Shown here in pieces: positions 63,587-64,000 of a stretch of 64,000 nt of DNA. The notes beneath the pieces were generated by a model. That model searched no databases. It had not been told where the DNA came from and saw only the letters and a program-made list of their open reading frames with translations. This DNA is from Marimonas arenosa (lineage in GTDB: Bacteria > Pseudomonadota > Alphaproteobacteria > Rhodobacterales > Rhodobacteraceae). The stretch lies in the NCBI RefSeq assembly GCF_030848945.1, contig NZ_JANHAX010000001.1, positions 372,001-436,000 on the forward strand, given 5' to 3'. The stretch's first letter is position 1. Each line of letters begins with the position of its first letter. The position numbers and the translations under genes were made by a program.

Positions 63587-64000
63587 TTCCAAGCGGTTAC
63601 ACCCTCGGCGGTCCAGGGCGGTGTGTCCACCGGACTTTGGGTGAAATCCCATTGACCGCTCTGGGCTCCTAGCGGTCATGCGGCGATGCAGAGGAATCCT
63701 TGAAATCGTCTAGGGTGCCAACGTCGATCACGGCCTAAACGGGCCGTTCACGGCCTTCCCGGTCGCTGCAGCGCAGCTTCCCCAAACCGGACCTTCGCGG
63801 GCCGATGCGGGATTTGCCCAGGGCAAACGACCGCTACACGGAACGAAGCTGCCATCGGCGTGGCAGCTGCCGACATCAGTTTCCAGTCAGTTTCGTGGCT
63901 GATTGGGGTTACAGGCGATTTTTGCAGAGATTTGGACCAAGGTACCTAATCCGGGCGAGGCAACTGCAAGCTGTAGGCGAAATCGATAGCCACTTGCTCG
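63587..64000. repeat. Right-hand intergenic region with repeat-family copy
   Basis: The copy spans about 63715-63870. GCCGTTCACGGCC (63743-63755), GGTCGCTGCAGCGCAGCTTC (63761-63780) and TTTGCCCAGGGC match the copy at 59903-60005. No gene start is visible before the window ends. Confidence 0.55.

Overview
The window looks like a chromosomal segment of an alphaproteobacterium of the Rhodobacteraceae (roseobacter-type). The evidence is high GC coding sequence, a long iscR-iscS-suf operon with Yip1-type membrane genes in it, a single-cysteine IscR, an Irr-type iron control element, ChpT (the CckA-CtrA phosphorelay), the alphaproteobacterial protein Usg, ornithine-lipid genes olsB/olsA, an aspartate-type HemB and an L21 protein with a helix-hairpin-helix tail. 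No species can be named from sequence alone.

Layout. (1) 230-6396: a compact 6.2 kb element sits in a tRNA-Arg(CCG) gene. It is bounded by a 15-bp direct repeat and encodes integrase, two small proteins, AlpA, a small protein, a primase-polymerase, a secreted ClpP-like cargo protein and a terminase-small-subunit-like protein. This gene set is that of a phage satellite (PICI-like). Two copies of a 22-bp G-rich direct-repeat site flank the attachment core and look like integrase arm sites. (2) 6.5-18.1 kb: a fused membrane/spermidine-synthase gene, then the iscR-iscS-sufB-...-sufCD-...-sufS operon on the minus strand. An Irr-like box lies upstream of iscR and a second one lies inside the iscS-like gene. 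(3) 18.1-45.1 kb: conserved core genes, including mfd, hemB, gyrA, ctaA, trmJ, thiE, olsAB, chpT, proA, proB, obgE, rpmA and rplU. (4) 45.2-55.7 kb: behind a tRNA-Ser(CGA) gene lies a third copy of the G-rich site, at the same distance from the tRNA 3' end as in the Arg element. It is followed by a catabolic cluster for shikimate-like compounds: a tripartite tricarboxylate transporter, a YdiB-type dehydrogenase, a QuiC-type 3-dehydroshikimate dehydratase, a LysR regulator, a KstD-like flavoprotein and a second TIM-barrel protein. (5) 55.7-64.0 kb: gene-poor accessory DNA with a truncated terminase relic, an IS5-type transposase fragment, a recurrent intergenic repeat, an HxlR regulator, a probably frameshifted YARHG/DUF4453-like gene, a large secreted VWA protein with about seven repeats, and a GFA-family protein.

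How the parts work together. Suf builds Fe-S clusters under iron control by IscR and probably Irr. The catabolic island probably imports a cyclohexane or cyclohexene carboxylate through TctCBA, oxidises it to 3-dehydroshikimate and dehydrates it to protocatechuate. The two divergent promoters of this island carry the same operator geometry: TAAC-N5-GTTA, 21 nt, then TTGACGTTA. This identifies the likely binding site of the LysR regulator at both. The Arg element and the tRNA-Ser locus appear to carry remains of one mobile-element family.
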